A stretch of DNA of 6,004 bases, taken from the NCBI GenBank assembly GCA_030146295.1, contig JASLCD010000139.1:1-6004 (forward strand), given 5' to 3'. Both the position numbers and the translations under genes were made by a program. Below are positions 1 to 6,004 of this stretch, in pieces; position 1 is the stretch's first letter, and each line of letters opens with the position of its first letter. This DNA comes from Chryseobacterium sp. Lineage in GTDB: Bacteria; Bacteroidota; Bacteroidia; Flavobacteriales; Weeksellaceae. Under the pieces are notes generated by a model that was given only the letters and a program-made list of their open reading frames with translations, was not told the DNA's origin and searched no databases.

Positions 1-38
1 TAAGGCAAAGCTGCCGTAATCATCTTTCTGTTTGACAT
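1..38 (-). CDS. metG: Methionyl-tRNA synthetase, N-terminal fragment (runs off the left edge)
   Basis: Reading the minus strand from the ATG at 38-36 gives MSNRKMITAALP, and the next codon begins TA, which fits Tyr. This matches the start of class I methionyl-tRNA synthetases of flavobacteria, where an (I/V)TAALPY strand leads into the nucleotide-binding HIGH region that would lie outside the window. The enzyme charges tRNA-Met with methionine in the cytoplasm. I chose the ATG at 38 over the in-frame ATG at 23 because it gives the usual short N-terminus and lies about 15 nt below the likely transcription start set by the -7 box at 59-66. The gene is divergent from the sus genes and unrelated to them in function. 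Only 12 codons are visible, so the call rests on recognising the N-terminal motif. Confidence 0.8.
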   Translation of the reverse strand, partial: MSNRKMITAALP

Positions 39-58
39 TTATAGTAAAGTTTTGACTG

Positions 59-66
59 CAAAGATA
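59..66 (-). promoter_or_regulatory. Bacteroidota-type -7 promoter element for metG
   Basis: On the minus strand this reads TATCTTTG, a perfect match to the TAnnTTTG -7 consensus used by the primary sigma factor of Bacteroidota. It ends 20 nt before the metG ATG, so transcription would start around 52-55 and leave a leader of about 15 nt. I find no convincing TTG-type -33 element at the expected distance upstream (roughly 84-92 on the minus strand), so the promoter is identified from the -7 box alone. Confidence 0.55.
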
Positions 67-145
67 AGGAATATCTGTTGAATACCGCTATTGGAGGTGT
101 TATTATGATGCAGAATGCAATTTGTCGAGGCTTAATATGAATTTA

Positions 146-165
146 AGTTAAACAGTTGTTTAACT
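146..165. promoter_or_regulatory. Perfect 9-bp inverted repeat, candidate repressor operator
   Basis: The sequence AGTTAAACAGTTGTTTAACT has two perfect 9-bp arms (146-154 and 157-165) around a GT centre. Its size and symmetry resemble sites bound by dimeric helix-turn-helix regulators, for example TetR-family operators. It lies 202 bp before the susC ATG and 108 bp before the metG ATG, so it could serve either gene. No regulator gene is in the window, so the binding protein is unknown. There is no T-tract that would make it a terminator. Confidence 0.45.
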
Positions 166-187
166 AAATATTAATTTAATGCAAATG

Positions 188-202
188 TTATGCAATGCAT
201 AA
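188..202. promoter_or_regulatory. Perfect 7-bp inverted repeat TTATGCA-A-TGCATAA, candidate regulator site
   Basis: Two perfect 7-bp arms flank a single A. The site lies inside a cluster of TGCAA pentamers (180-184, 191-195, 208-212), two of which (116-123 and 208-215) extend to TGCAATTT. Odd-spaced palindromes of this size fit a dimeric transcription factor. It is about 165 bp before the susC start, where activator or repressor sites of sugar-responsive operons can lie. No family can be assigned from the sequence. Confidence 0.35.
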
Positions 203-258
203 GACGGTGCAATTTATTGGAATTTAAAAAACTAACTAAAAAGTGTTTCGTAATATAC

Positions 259-288
259 ATAATTTTAACTAAAATTATATTAAAATTA
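259..288. repeat. A/T-only inverted repeat plus a third TAAAATTA copy
   Basis: ATAATTTTAACTAAAATTAT (259-278) is a perfect inverted repeat with 9-bp arms and an AC centre. The octamer TAAAATTA occurs inverted at 260-267, direct at 270-277 and direct again at 281-288, so start points are 10 and 11 bp apart, close to one helical turn. This could be a helically phased binding site or an UP-element-like stretch for the susC promoter. Because the region is nearly all A and T, chance repetition is a real alternative. Confidence 0.35.
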
Positions 289-320
289 CGATAATTCTAT
301 TTTTTTTTTAAATTGCGAGT

Positions 321-335
321 CTGGCTACAAGCCGG
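321..335 (+). other. Small hairpin in the putative susC leader
   Basis: CTGGC (321-325) can pair with GCCGG (331-335), including one G-T wobble, and T326-A330 can close a 3-nt loop. It is the only GC-rich element in the last 130 bp before susC and lies 33 nt from the ATG, just after the T10 run. It may be a leader structure affecting translation or mRNA stability, but a stem of five to six pairs is modest. Confidence 0.25.
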
Positions 336-367
336 ATTATGACTGAAAAAACGAAACTATAAAAAAT

Positions 368-3127
368 ATGATTGTGAAGAACTTTACAACGGTATTAAAA
401 ATCGCGCCTGCTTTTTTACTGGCCAGTACAGTAATACACGCGCAGAAAAAAGACTCTGTTCCTCAGGAGAAGAAGATTGAAGAAGTAGTATTAATCGGGT
501 ATGGAAAGCAGAAAAAATCTGACCTTACCGGTTCTATAACTTCCGTTACTTCTAAAGACTTCAATGGAGGAGCAACTTCTGCCGGACAGCTGATCCAGGG
601 GAAAACACCAGGGGTACAGGTTACCAACAACAGTGGAGCCCCGGGTTCCGGAACCAAGATCAGGATCAGGGGAACATCTTCTTTAAGTGGAGAGAACTCA
701 CCTTTGATCGTAATTGACGGAGTTCCACAGGATTTTGTTGGAATGAATGGTGTTTCCGATCCTTTATCTCTGATCAATCCTAATGATATCGAGACATTTG
801 ATATCCTGAAGGATGCTTCTGCTACTGCCATCTATGGTAACAGAGCTTCGAATGGGGTAATTCTCATTACAACTAAGAAAGGAACTGCAGGAAAGTTTAA
901 ATTGAATTTCTCAACGGTTACTTCGGTTTCTACTAAAATGGGAAAAGTAGATGTATTAAACGCTCAGGAATTCAGAGATTTTGTTAATACATATGCACCA
1001 GCCAATTATAAAACCAAACTTGGAAATTCCAATACCGACTGGCAGGATCAGATTTACCAGGCAGCATGGGGTACAGATAACAACGTAGCCCTTTCAGGAG
1101 GAATTAAAGGTCTGCCGTATCGTTTATCATTAGGGTATAACGAACAGAATGGTATCGTAAAATCAAATTCTTTCCGCAGAACTTCTGTAGGTCTGAACTT
1201 AAGTCCTAAATTCTTTGACAATCATCTATCCGTAAATGTAAATGCCAAAGGAACATTTACTGATAATAGATTTGTAGACGGTGGAGTGATCAAATCCGCG
1301 ACTTATTTTGATCCTACACAACCGGTATATTCAGGGAACTCTAATTACGGGGGGTATTATGAATGGCTTGATTCAGGATCCGCAACAGGGTATAATGTCA
1401 ATGCAAATTCCAACCCGCTTGGGCTGATCAACGGAATAAGAGATGTATCTTCCGTATTAAGAGGATTAGGAAATATCCAGTTAGATTATAAATTTCACTT
1501 TCTTCCGGATCTGCATTTCAATGTAAATGCCGGGTATGACTATACAAAAAGTGATGGACATAAATTTAAAGATGCCCGTTTAAGACCAGGTTTTGAAGAT
1601 AAAGGAAGTTCAAATTTCTATTCTATGGAAAAGAAAAACAAGCTTTTGGAAACCTATTTCAATTATGTAAAAAACATCAGTGCTATTAATACAGGTGTGG
1701 ATATTACTGCAGGGTATTCATATCAGGACTTTAATATTTATCTTCCAGGAGCTATCACTTATAGAGGAACAGGAATCAACTCGCAGGATTTGGATTTTAA
1801 AACCCAAAACACATTGATCTCATTCTACGGAAGAGCAATTTTTACCATAGCTAATAAATATGTTATTTCAGGATCGGTTCGTAAAGATGGTTCTTCAAGA
1901 TTCTTTAACGGAACCAGAGATAATGTATGGGGTGTTTTCCCGGGTGTTTCATTGGCATGGAAGCTTAATGAAGAAAATTTTATCAAAAATATATCCTCAA
2001 TCAGTACATTAAAGCTGAGAGCAGGATGGGGTAAAACAGGTCAGCAGGAATTGCCGGCACTTAATGGTAACAAGCCTAATAATTATCCGGCTTTTGCAGC
2101 CTATAATCCAAGTTATCAGGGAGCAGGCTATCAGTTTGGAAATGAATTCTATTTTATGTTCAGACCTGCGAACTACAATCCGAACCTTACGTGGGAAACA
2201 ACTACTACCAAAAACTTAGGATTGGATTTTGGTTTTAATAAAAACAGAATTACAGGATCAATAGATGTCTTCAGAAAAGACACCAAAGATCTTCTTGTAT
2301 ATGCTGATGAACCGGCCGGAGGTTTAAGTAACGCTAGCTGGCAGAACGTAGGTGATATGAAAAATGAGGGGATTGAAGGAAGTATTACAGTAATTCCTGT
2401 TAAAAACCAGAATACAACCTGGGAAGTAAGCTTTAATGCTACTCATTACAAGCCAGTCATTACGAAGCTTAAAGACAGAGCTGACGAATCATTCAATATG
2501 GAAGTTGGAGGTATTGAAGGAGGTTCAGGAAACAGAATTCAGGCTCACGCAGTAGGATATGCACCTAACTCATTCTGGGTATACCAGCAGGTGTATGATA
2601 CAAATGGAAAACCTGTTGATGGGGCATTTGTAGACAGAAACGGAGATGGAGTAATCAATACAAAAGATATGTATTATTACAAATCTACTACACCAGATGC
2701 AATTTTAGGGTTCTCTACCAAAGTATCTCATAAAAATTGGGATTTTGCATTAAGTGCTAGAGCGGTATTAGGAAACTATGTATATAATAATGCTGCTTCA
2801 AATAGCTCACTGCAGTCTGCATCTACCAACGAATATCTTCAGAATGTATTCTCTACAGCTCCTCAATATAAGTTTGCCGTTCCTCAGTACAAATCTGATA
2901 TCTATGTTGAGAACGCTTCATTCCTGAGATTGGATAATATCAATGTAGGATATAATTTCGGAGAAATCTTCACCAAAGGAAGCAATCTGAAAGTATATGC
3001 AATGGCACAGAATGTTTTTGTGATCACCAAATACTCTGGAGTAGATCCTGAAGTTTTTGGTGGAATAGATAACGGTTACTACCAGATGCCTAAGATTTAT
3101 TCTTTAGGTTTTAACTTCCAATTTTAA
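368..3127 (+). CDS. susC: SusC/RagA-family TonB-linked outer-membrane transporter (alpha-glucan PUL)
   Basis: This 919-residue protein is the outer-membrane barrel that takes up maltooligosaccharides with energy from TonB-ExbBD, with SusD as its lid. A Sec signal peptide spans residues 1-25 with likely cleavage after VIHA. A TonB-box-like stretch EEVVLIGYG follows at 38-46. The plug covers about 50-170 and ends with the SusC signature, NPNDIE at 137-142 through LKDASATAIYG (147-157) to NGVILITTKKG (162-172). The rest is barrel, ending in the aromatic Phe typical of outer-membrane beta-barrels. An Asp-rich EF-hand-like loop, DRNGDGVINTKD, lies at 756-767. It is shorter than classical SusC (about 1000 residues) because the carboxypeptidase-regulatory-like N-terminal domain is absent: only about 12 residues separate the cleavage site from the TonB box. 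The ATG at 368 gives a complete signal peptide and follows an A-rich leader with no Shine-Dalgarno motif. susD starts 11 nt after the stop. The alpha-glucan specificity is inferred from SusD and SusE. Confidence 0.93.
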   Translation: MIVKNFTTVLKIAPAFLLASTVIHAQKKDSVPQEKKIEEVVLIGYGKQKKSDLTGSITSVTSKDFNGGATSAGQLIQGKTPGVQVTNNSGAPGSGTKIRIRGTSSLSGENSPLIVIDGVPQDFVGMNGVSDPLSLINPNDIETFDILKDASATAIYGNRASNGVILITTKKGTAGKFKLNFSTVTSVSTKMGKVDVLNAQEFRDFVNTYAPANYKTKLGNSNTDWQDQIYQAAWGTDNNVALSGGIKGLPYRLSLGYNEQNGIVKSNSFRRTSVGLNLSPKFFDNHLSVNVNAKGTFTDNRFVDGGVIKSATYFDPTQPVYSGNSNYGGYYEWLDSGSATGYNVNANSNPLGLINGIRDVSSVLRGLGNIQLDYKFHFLPDLHFNVNAGYDYTKSDGHKFKDARLRPGFEDKGSSNFYSMEKKNKLLETYFNYVKNISAINTGVDITAGYSYQDFNIYLPGAITYRGTGINSQDLDFKTQNTLISFYGRAIFTIANKYVISGSVRKDGSSRFFNGTRDNVWGVFPGVSLAWKLNEENFIKNISSISTLKLRAGWGKTGQQELPALNGNKPNNYPAFAAYNPSYQGAGYQFGNEFYFMFRPANYNPNLTWETTTTKNLGLDFGFNKNRITGSIDVFRKDTKDLLVYADEPAGGLSNASWQNVGDMKNEGIEGSITVIPVKNQNTTWEVSFNATHYKPVITKLKDRADESFNMEVGGIEGGSGNRIQAHAVGYAPNSFWVYQQVYDTNGKPVDGAFVDRNGDGVINTKDMYYYKSTTPDAILGFSTKVSHKNWDFALSARAVLGNYVYNNAASNSSLQSASTNEYLQNVFSTAPQYKFAVPQYKSDIYVENASFLRLDNINVGYNFGEIFTKGSNLKVYAMAQNVFVITKYSGVDPEVFGGIDNGYYQMPKIYSLGFNFQF

Positions 3128-3138
3128 ATAAGAATTCA

Positions 3139-4740
3139 ATGAAACTAAATAGAATTAAACTTAAAAATATAGTATTGCCACTTTCAGCAGTATTTTTGTT
3201 GACAGCAACTTCTTGTGTGAAAGATCTTGAAAGAGAACCTATCACAGACGTTACTTCTGCCAGTATTTATAAAGACTTTGCCAATTATAAAAATGTTCTG
3301 GCTAAACTTTACGGAGGACTTGCCATGGGAGGCCAGGTAAGTGGAGACGGAGATCAGCCGGATAGTGATATTAACGGTATCAACGGTGGATTCTCCCAAT
3401 ATACCAGATTGATGTATAATCTGAATGTAGTAACCACTGATGAAGCCGTTATTGGATGGAATGATGGGAATCTTCATACGCTTCATAAAATGACTTGGGA
3501 TGCTTCCAACGAGTTCATTGCTGCGATGTATTACAGAGTGTACACAGAAATTGCTTTTTGTAATGAATTTCTTCGAAATGTAACGGATGAAAAATTAGCT
3601 TCCAATAATATTACAGGAGACAATCTTACTCAGGCGAAATTAATGAGAGCAGAAGCTCGATTCCTGAGAGCACAGTCGTATTACCACGCGATCGATATGT
3701 TCGGGAATGTTCCTTTTGTAGATGAATCCTATTTGCCCGGATCTATCAATCCACCCCAAAGAATAGAAAGAAAAGCATTATTTAATTATATTGAGTCTGA
3801 ATTGCTTGCAATCGCAGGAGAATTAAAAGACCCTAAAACCAATGAATACGGAAGAGCAGATAAAGCAGCTGTATGGTCATTATTGGCAAAATTATACTTA
3901 AATGCTGAAGTTTATACGGGAACTCAGAGAAATACAGACTGTATCACATACTGTAACAAAGTAATTGCAGCTGGTTATTCTTTAAAACCAAAATATGATG
4001 ATTTATTCCTTGCGGATAATAATATCAATAACCCGGAGCAGATTTTAAGTGTAAACTTTGACGGAATTAATACACAGACCAATGGTGGAACTACTTTCCT
4101 TGTTCATGCTGCCATAGGAGGCGATATGAAAGCTGCTGATTTTGGAGTGAATGGCGGATGGAGCGGTTTAAGAACTACAAAAGCCTTTGTAGGCTTATTC
4201 CCTACTAATGGAAGTGATAAGAGAGGAAGATTCTTTACTGCAGGGCAGAATTTAGAAATTAATGATTTAGGTTCATTTACTGATGGGTATGCCTTTATCA
4301 AATTTAAAAATGTTAAAAGTAACGGATCTGTTGGGGCTCATACCAACTGGGTTGAAGCAGATATCCCATTATACCGTTTGGCAGATATTTATCTGATGTA
4401 CGCAGAAGCGGTATTAAGAGGAGGTACTGGTGGAAGCCAGGCTACAGCCATCGGTTATATTAATCAGCTGAGAGAACGTGCGTACGGAAATACAAGTGGA
4501 GATGTATCTTCTATCAATCTTAATTTTATTTTAGATGAAAGAGGAAGAGAATTGTCTTGGGAAATGACCAGAAGAAGCGATCTTATCCGTTTCAACAAGT
4601 TTACTACAGGTGATTATCTATGGCCATGGAAAGGAAATGTAAAAGATGGTAAAGCAGTGGAAAGTTATAGAAATCTTTTCCCGATCCCTGCTAAAGACAT
4701 CGTAGCAAATCCTAATCTGATTCAGAATCCCGGGTATTAA
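3139..4740 (+). CDS. susD: SusD-type starch-binding outer-membrane lipoprotein
   Basis: This 533-residue, mostly helical surface lipoprotein binds alpha-glucan and caps the SusC barrel. The lipobox is TATSC with lipidated Cys26, and the following VKDLERE is acidic, as in the Bacteroidota surface-export signal. The N-terminal half carries the segment G69 to H113, with GFSQYTRL (84-91) and TTDEAVIGWNDGNLH (99-113), then MYYRVYTEIAFCNEFLRN. I associate this pattern with starch-type SusD proteins more than with SusD-like proteins for other glycans. TPR-like helices follow (AKLMRAEARFLRAQSYYHAID). The C-terminal half has the family blocks YRLADIYLMYAEA, WEMTRRSDLIRFNKF and the ending PIPAKDIVANPNLIQNPGY. 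Length is normal for the family and no lesion is seen. It lies 11 nt after susC and 18 nt before susE, so all three are very likely one transcript. Exact ligand residues were not aligned, so starch specificity is inferred. Confidence 0.92.
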   Translation: MKLNRIKLKNIVLPLSAVFLLTATSCVKDLEREPITDVTSASIYKDFANYKNVLAKLYGGLAMGGQVSGDGDQPDSDINGINGGFSQYTRLMYNLNVVTTDEAVIGWNDGNLHTLHKMTWDASNEFIAAMYYRVYTEIAFCNEFLRNVTDEKLASNNITGDNLTQAKLMRAEARFLRAQSYYHAIDMFGNVPFVDESYLPGSINPPQRIERKALFNYIESELLAIAGELKDPKTNEYGRADKAAVWSLLAKLYLNAEVYTGTQRNTDCITYCNKVIAAGYSLKPKYDDLFLADNNINNPEQILSVNFDGINTQTNGGTTFLVHAAIGGDMKAADFGVNGGWSGLRTTKAFVGLFPTNGSDKRGRFFTAGQNLEINDLGSFTDGYAFIKFKNVKSNGSVGAHTNWVEADIPLYRLADIYLMYAEAVLRGGTGGSQATAIGYINQLRERAYGNTSGDVSSINLNFILDERGRELSWEMTRRSDLIRFNKFTTGDYLWPWKGNVKDGKAVESYRNLFPIPAKDIVANPNLIQNPGY

Positions 4741-4758
4741 TTTAAAATCCTGTTAAAA

Positions 4759-5874
4759 ATGAAAAATCTATTCAAAATATTAGCCCTGGTTTTTACCGGA
4801 CTTTTGGTTCTTTCCTGCGAAAAAGACGAAGATCAAGCTATTATCAATGAGACATCTGCTGGTAAAATAGCTGCGGATAAAAGTGCAATAGTTCTTAATG
4901 AACTTAATGCAAATGATGCCGTAATCAGCTTTACATGGACAAAACCAACATTTAATATTGCTGTAGTTCCCAATCAGAAAGTAGAATTCGGCATGAAAGG
5001 GAATGGTTTCAAAAAAAGTGCTACGATTGACTTTTCTAATGATATGACTTCAGGTTCCGCAACCCATGCCGCTATGAATGCCGCTATGTTTGCTATTGGA
5101 GCAGTGCCGGATGTTGTAAACGATATCGAGGTAAGACTGAAAACTTCAGTAGGTTCAGCAGCTTTTTATTCCAATGTAATCGCTCTTAAAGTAACTCCTT
5201 ATACTCCGAATCCAGATTTAGTGTATCCAAAGATCAATGTACCAGGAGCCTATGCAGGAGCGGCTGGTTATGCAAACTGGACTCCATCTAATTCACCGAA
5301 TCTGTTCTCTCCTGAGAAAAATGATAAATACAGAGGATTTATCTTTATTAAAGATGCTTCCGGTGATAATGGGAAGTACAAATTTGCCATCAATCAGGAT
5401 TGGCCGGGCAATAAAGGGGATGATGGAACCAATACCGGAAAACTAAAAGCTGACGGATCAGATATCGTACCAGCTGCTGCGGGAACCTATTACATGAAAG
5501 TAGATTGGGCAGCCAATACTTACTCTGCTGTATTAGCAAACTTCGGAGTTATTGGTGATGCAACACCTACCGGATGGGGATCAGATACTGATTTCGTATA
5601 CAATCCTGCAACCAAAACTTTTGTAATCAATTCTATTGCATTATCCAATACCGGAGTATTTAAATTCAGAGCCAATGATGATTGGGCCATAAAGTTCCAG
5701 CCAAAAGATGCAGATCAGACTTTGGTTTCAGGAACAGGTGTTCAATCCTATTTAAGTTCAGAAGGAACTGTTACAGGAGACCCTGGATATAAAGTATCGC
5801 AGGCAGGTAATTATAAAATTGAACTGGATCTACACAATTCAGCATATTACAAGCTAACCATTACTAAATTGTAA
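4759..5874 (+). CDS. susE: SusE-type surface starch-binding lipoprotein with two tandem modules
   Basis: This 371-residue lipoprotein probably binds starch at the cell surface without hydrolysing it. The signal peptide ends in LVLSC with lipidated Cys20, followed by EKDED, a strongly acidic surface-export signal. Residues about 30-150 form a SusE N-terminal Ig-like domain. Two related carbohydrate-binding modules follow. The first (about 157-257) opens with VPGAYAG (161-167), has W174 and contains FAINQDW ending at W215. The second (about 262-371) opens with FGVIGDATPTGW (262-273) and contains FRANDDW ending at W309. The matching N-x-D-W motifs and opening strands show the modules are repeats of one fold, as in SusE and SusF of starch loci. 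Length is close to classical SusE. The region at 5066-5089 holds an in-frame 12-bp tandem duplication. The start is 18 nt after susD, and a terminator follows. SusF is the main alternative name, but two modules and the position right after susD favour SusE. Confidence 0.85.
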   Translation: MKNLFKILALVFTGLLVLSCEKDEDQAIINETSAGKIAADKSAIVLNELNANDAVISFTWTKPTFNIAVVPNQKVEFGMKGNGFKKSATIDFSNDMTSGSATHAAMNAAMFAIGAVPDVVNDIEVRLKTSVGSAAFYSNVIALKVTPYTPNPDLVYPKINVPGAYAGAAGYANWTPSNSPNLFSPEKNDKYRGFIFIKDASGDNGKYKFAINQDWPGNKGDDGTNTGKLKADGSDIVPAAAGTYYMKVDWAANTYSAVLANFGVIGDATPTGWGSDTDFVYNPATKTFVINSIALSNTGVFKFRANDDWAIKFQPKDADQTLVSGTGVQSYLSSEGTVTGDPGYKVSQAGNYKIELDLHNSAYYKLTITKL

Positions 5875-5898
5875 ATTAAACTAAACAAACTAAATAAA

Positions 5899-5935
5899 GT
5901 AAAGTGCTGTTACAGCAGCACTTTATCTATTTTTT
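5899..5935 (+). terminator. Rho-independent terminator after susE
   Basis: TAAAGTGCTG (5900-5909) pairs perfectly with CAGCACTTTA (5916-5925), a 10-bp stem with a 6-nt loop (TTACAG), plus a possible outer G-T pair at 5899 and 5926. A TCTATTTTTT tail with six consecutive T at 5930-5935 follows. It starts 25 nt after the susE stop and ends 19 nt before the next ATG, so it would end or attenuate the susCDE transcript before the downstream gene. Confidence 0.85.
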
Positions 5936-5954
5936 AAGTTAATAAATAGTCATT

Positions 5955-6004
5955 ATGAAGAAAATTACAGTTGGAGCACTTTTGCTCTCAATGATGTTTA
6001 CAGG
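5955..6004 (+). CDS. Secreted protein, N-terminal fragment; possibly a SusG-like amylase
   Basis: An ATG at 5955 opens a frame that stays open to the window edge and reads MKKITVGALLLSMMFT, a typical Sec signal peptide start with two Lys and then a hydrophobic core. It is co-directional with susCDE, 80 nt after susE. In starch utilization loci this position is often taken by a glycoside hydrolase family 13 alpha-amylase or a related secreted enzyme, so that is the leading guess. The 16 visible codons contain no catalytic motif and no lipobox, so the product cannot be named. The terminator at 5899-5935 means it is expressed by read-through or from a promoter inside the short spacer, where I see no TAnnTTTG box. 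Confidence 0.65.
   Translation, partial: MKKITVGALLLSMMFT

Larger units (their letters stand above)
39..367. other. Divergent intergenic control region between metG and susC
   Basis: These 329 bp contain no plausible gene and are very A/T-rich, especially from 165 to 310. They hold the metG -7 box (59-66, minus), three perfect inverted repeats (146-165, 188-202, 259-278), TGCAA pentamers at 57, 116, 180, 191 and 208, a run of ten T at 300-309, and a small GC-richer hairpin at 321-335. I searched the plus strand for TAnnTTTG and found no exact match upstream of susC, so the susC promoter is probably either activator-dependent or off-consensus. The nearest weak candidate is the TATTTTTT stretch at 298-305, which lacks the final G and has no TTG at the right distance. 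Confidence 0.7.

Noticed and set aside
31..56. Two TTTGAC hexamers 20 bp apart (31-36, 51-56), resembling -35 boxes
   Set aside because: The first lies inside the metG coding sequence, neither has a partner element on the plus strand, and a sigma-70-like TTGACA is not the norm in Bacteroidota.
217..250. Possible plus-strand promoter: TTG at 217-219 and GTGTTTCG at 243-250
   Set aside because: The second element matches only three of the six fixed TAnnTTTG positions and the spacing is long, so I do not call it.
300..309. Run of ten T as a possible terminator tail in the intergenic region
   Set aside because: The only upstream inverted repeat (259-278) is pure A/T and is separated from the run by more than 20 nt, so it would not form an effective terminator hairpin.
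463..831. Open frame of 122 codons on the minus strand inside susC
   Set aside because: It lies fully antisense to the conserved plug domain and has no recognisable protein features. It is a shadow of the susC frame.
3184..3486. Open frame of 100 codons on the minus strand inside susD
   Set aside because: It is antisense to the SusD signal peptide and N-terminal family blocks, with no promoter or family resemblance.
4104..4301. Open frame of 65 codons on the minus strand inside susD
   Set aside because: Short and antisense to conserved coding sequence, with no supporting signal.
5237..5446. Open frame of 69 codons on the plus strand in another frame of susE
   Set aside because: It overlaps the first starch-binding-like module of susE, whose frame has clear family motifs. 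The alternative peptide shows none.

Overview
The window reads as a chromosomal segment from a member of the Bacteroidota, most probably a Chryseobacterium-like flavobacterium. The reasons are low-GC, A/T-rich DNA, a SusC/SusD pair, lipoproteins with an acidic export signal just after the lipid-anchored Cys, start codons preceded by A-rich sequence instead of Shine-Dalgarno motifs, and a TAnnTTTG-type promoter element. The genus is an inference from protein style, not a database result.

Layout. At the left edge (1-38, minus strand) are the first 12 codons of a gene whose N-terminus, MSNRKMITAALP, I recognise as methionyl-tRNA synthetase (metG). It has a good -7 promoter box at 59-66. A 329-bp divergent intergenic region (39-367) follows. 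It contains three perfect inverted repeats (146-165, 188-202, 259-278), repeated TGCAA pentamers, a T10 run and a small leader hairpin. I see no consensus promoter on the plus strand. Three tightly spaced plus-strand genes come next: a SusC-type TonB-dependent outer-membrane transporter (368-3127), a SusD-type surface glycan-binding lipoprotein (3139-4740) and a SusE-type surface lipoprotein with two tandem starch-binding-like modules (4759-5874). An intrinsic terminator at 5899-5935 closes this block. At 5955 a new plus-strand gene with a signal peptide begins and runs off the window.

How it works together. SusC and SusD would form the outer-membrane import pair for maltooligosaccharides. 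SusE would hold starch-like glucan at the cell surface. The truncated secreted protein downstream sits where a SusG-like amylase usually lies, but too little is present to prove that. This is a starch/alpha-glucan polysaccharide utilization locus (PUL) of known type. I see no CRISPR array, insertion sequence, tRNA or rRNA, and no clear sign of a new system inside the genes. The least explained part is the palindrome-rich control region between metG and susC.
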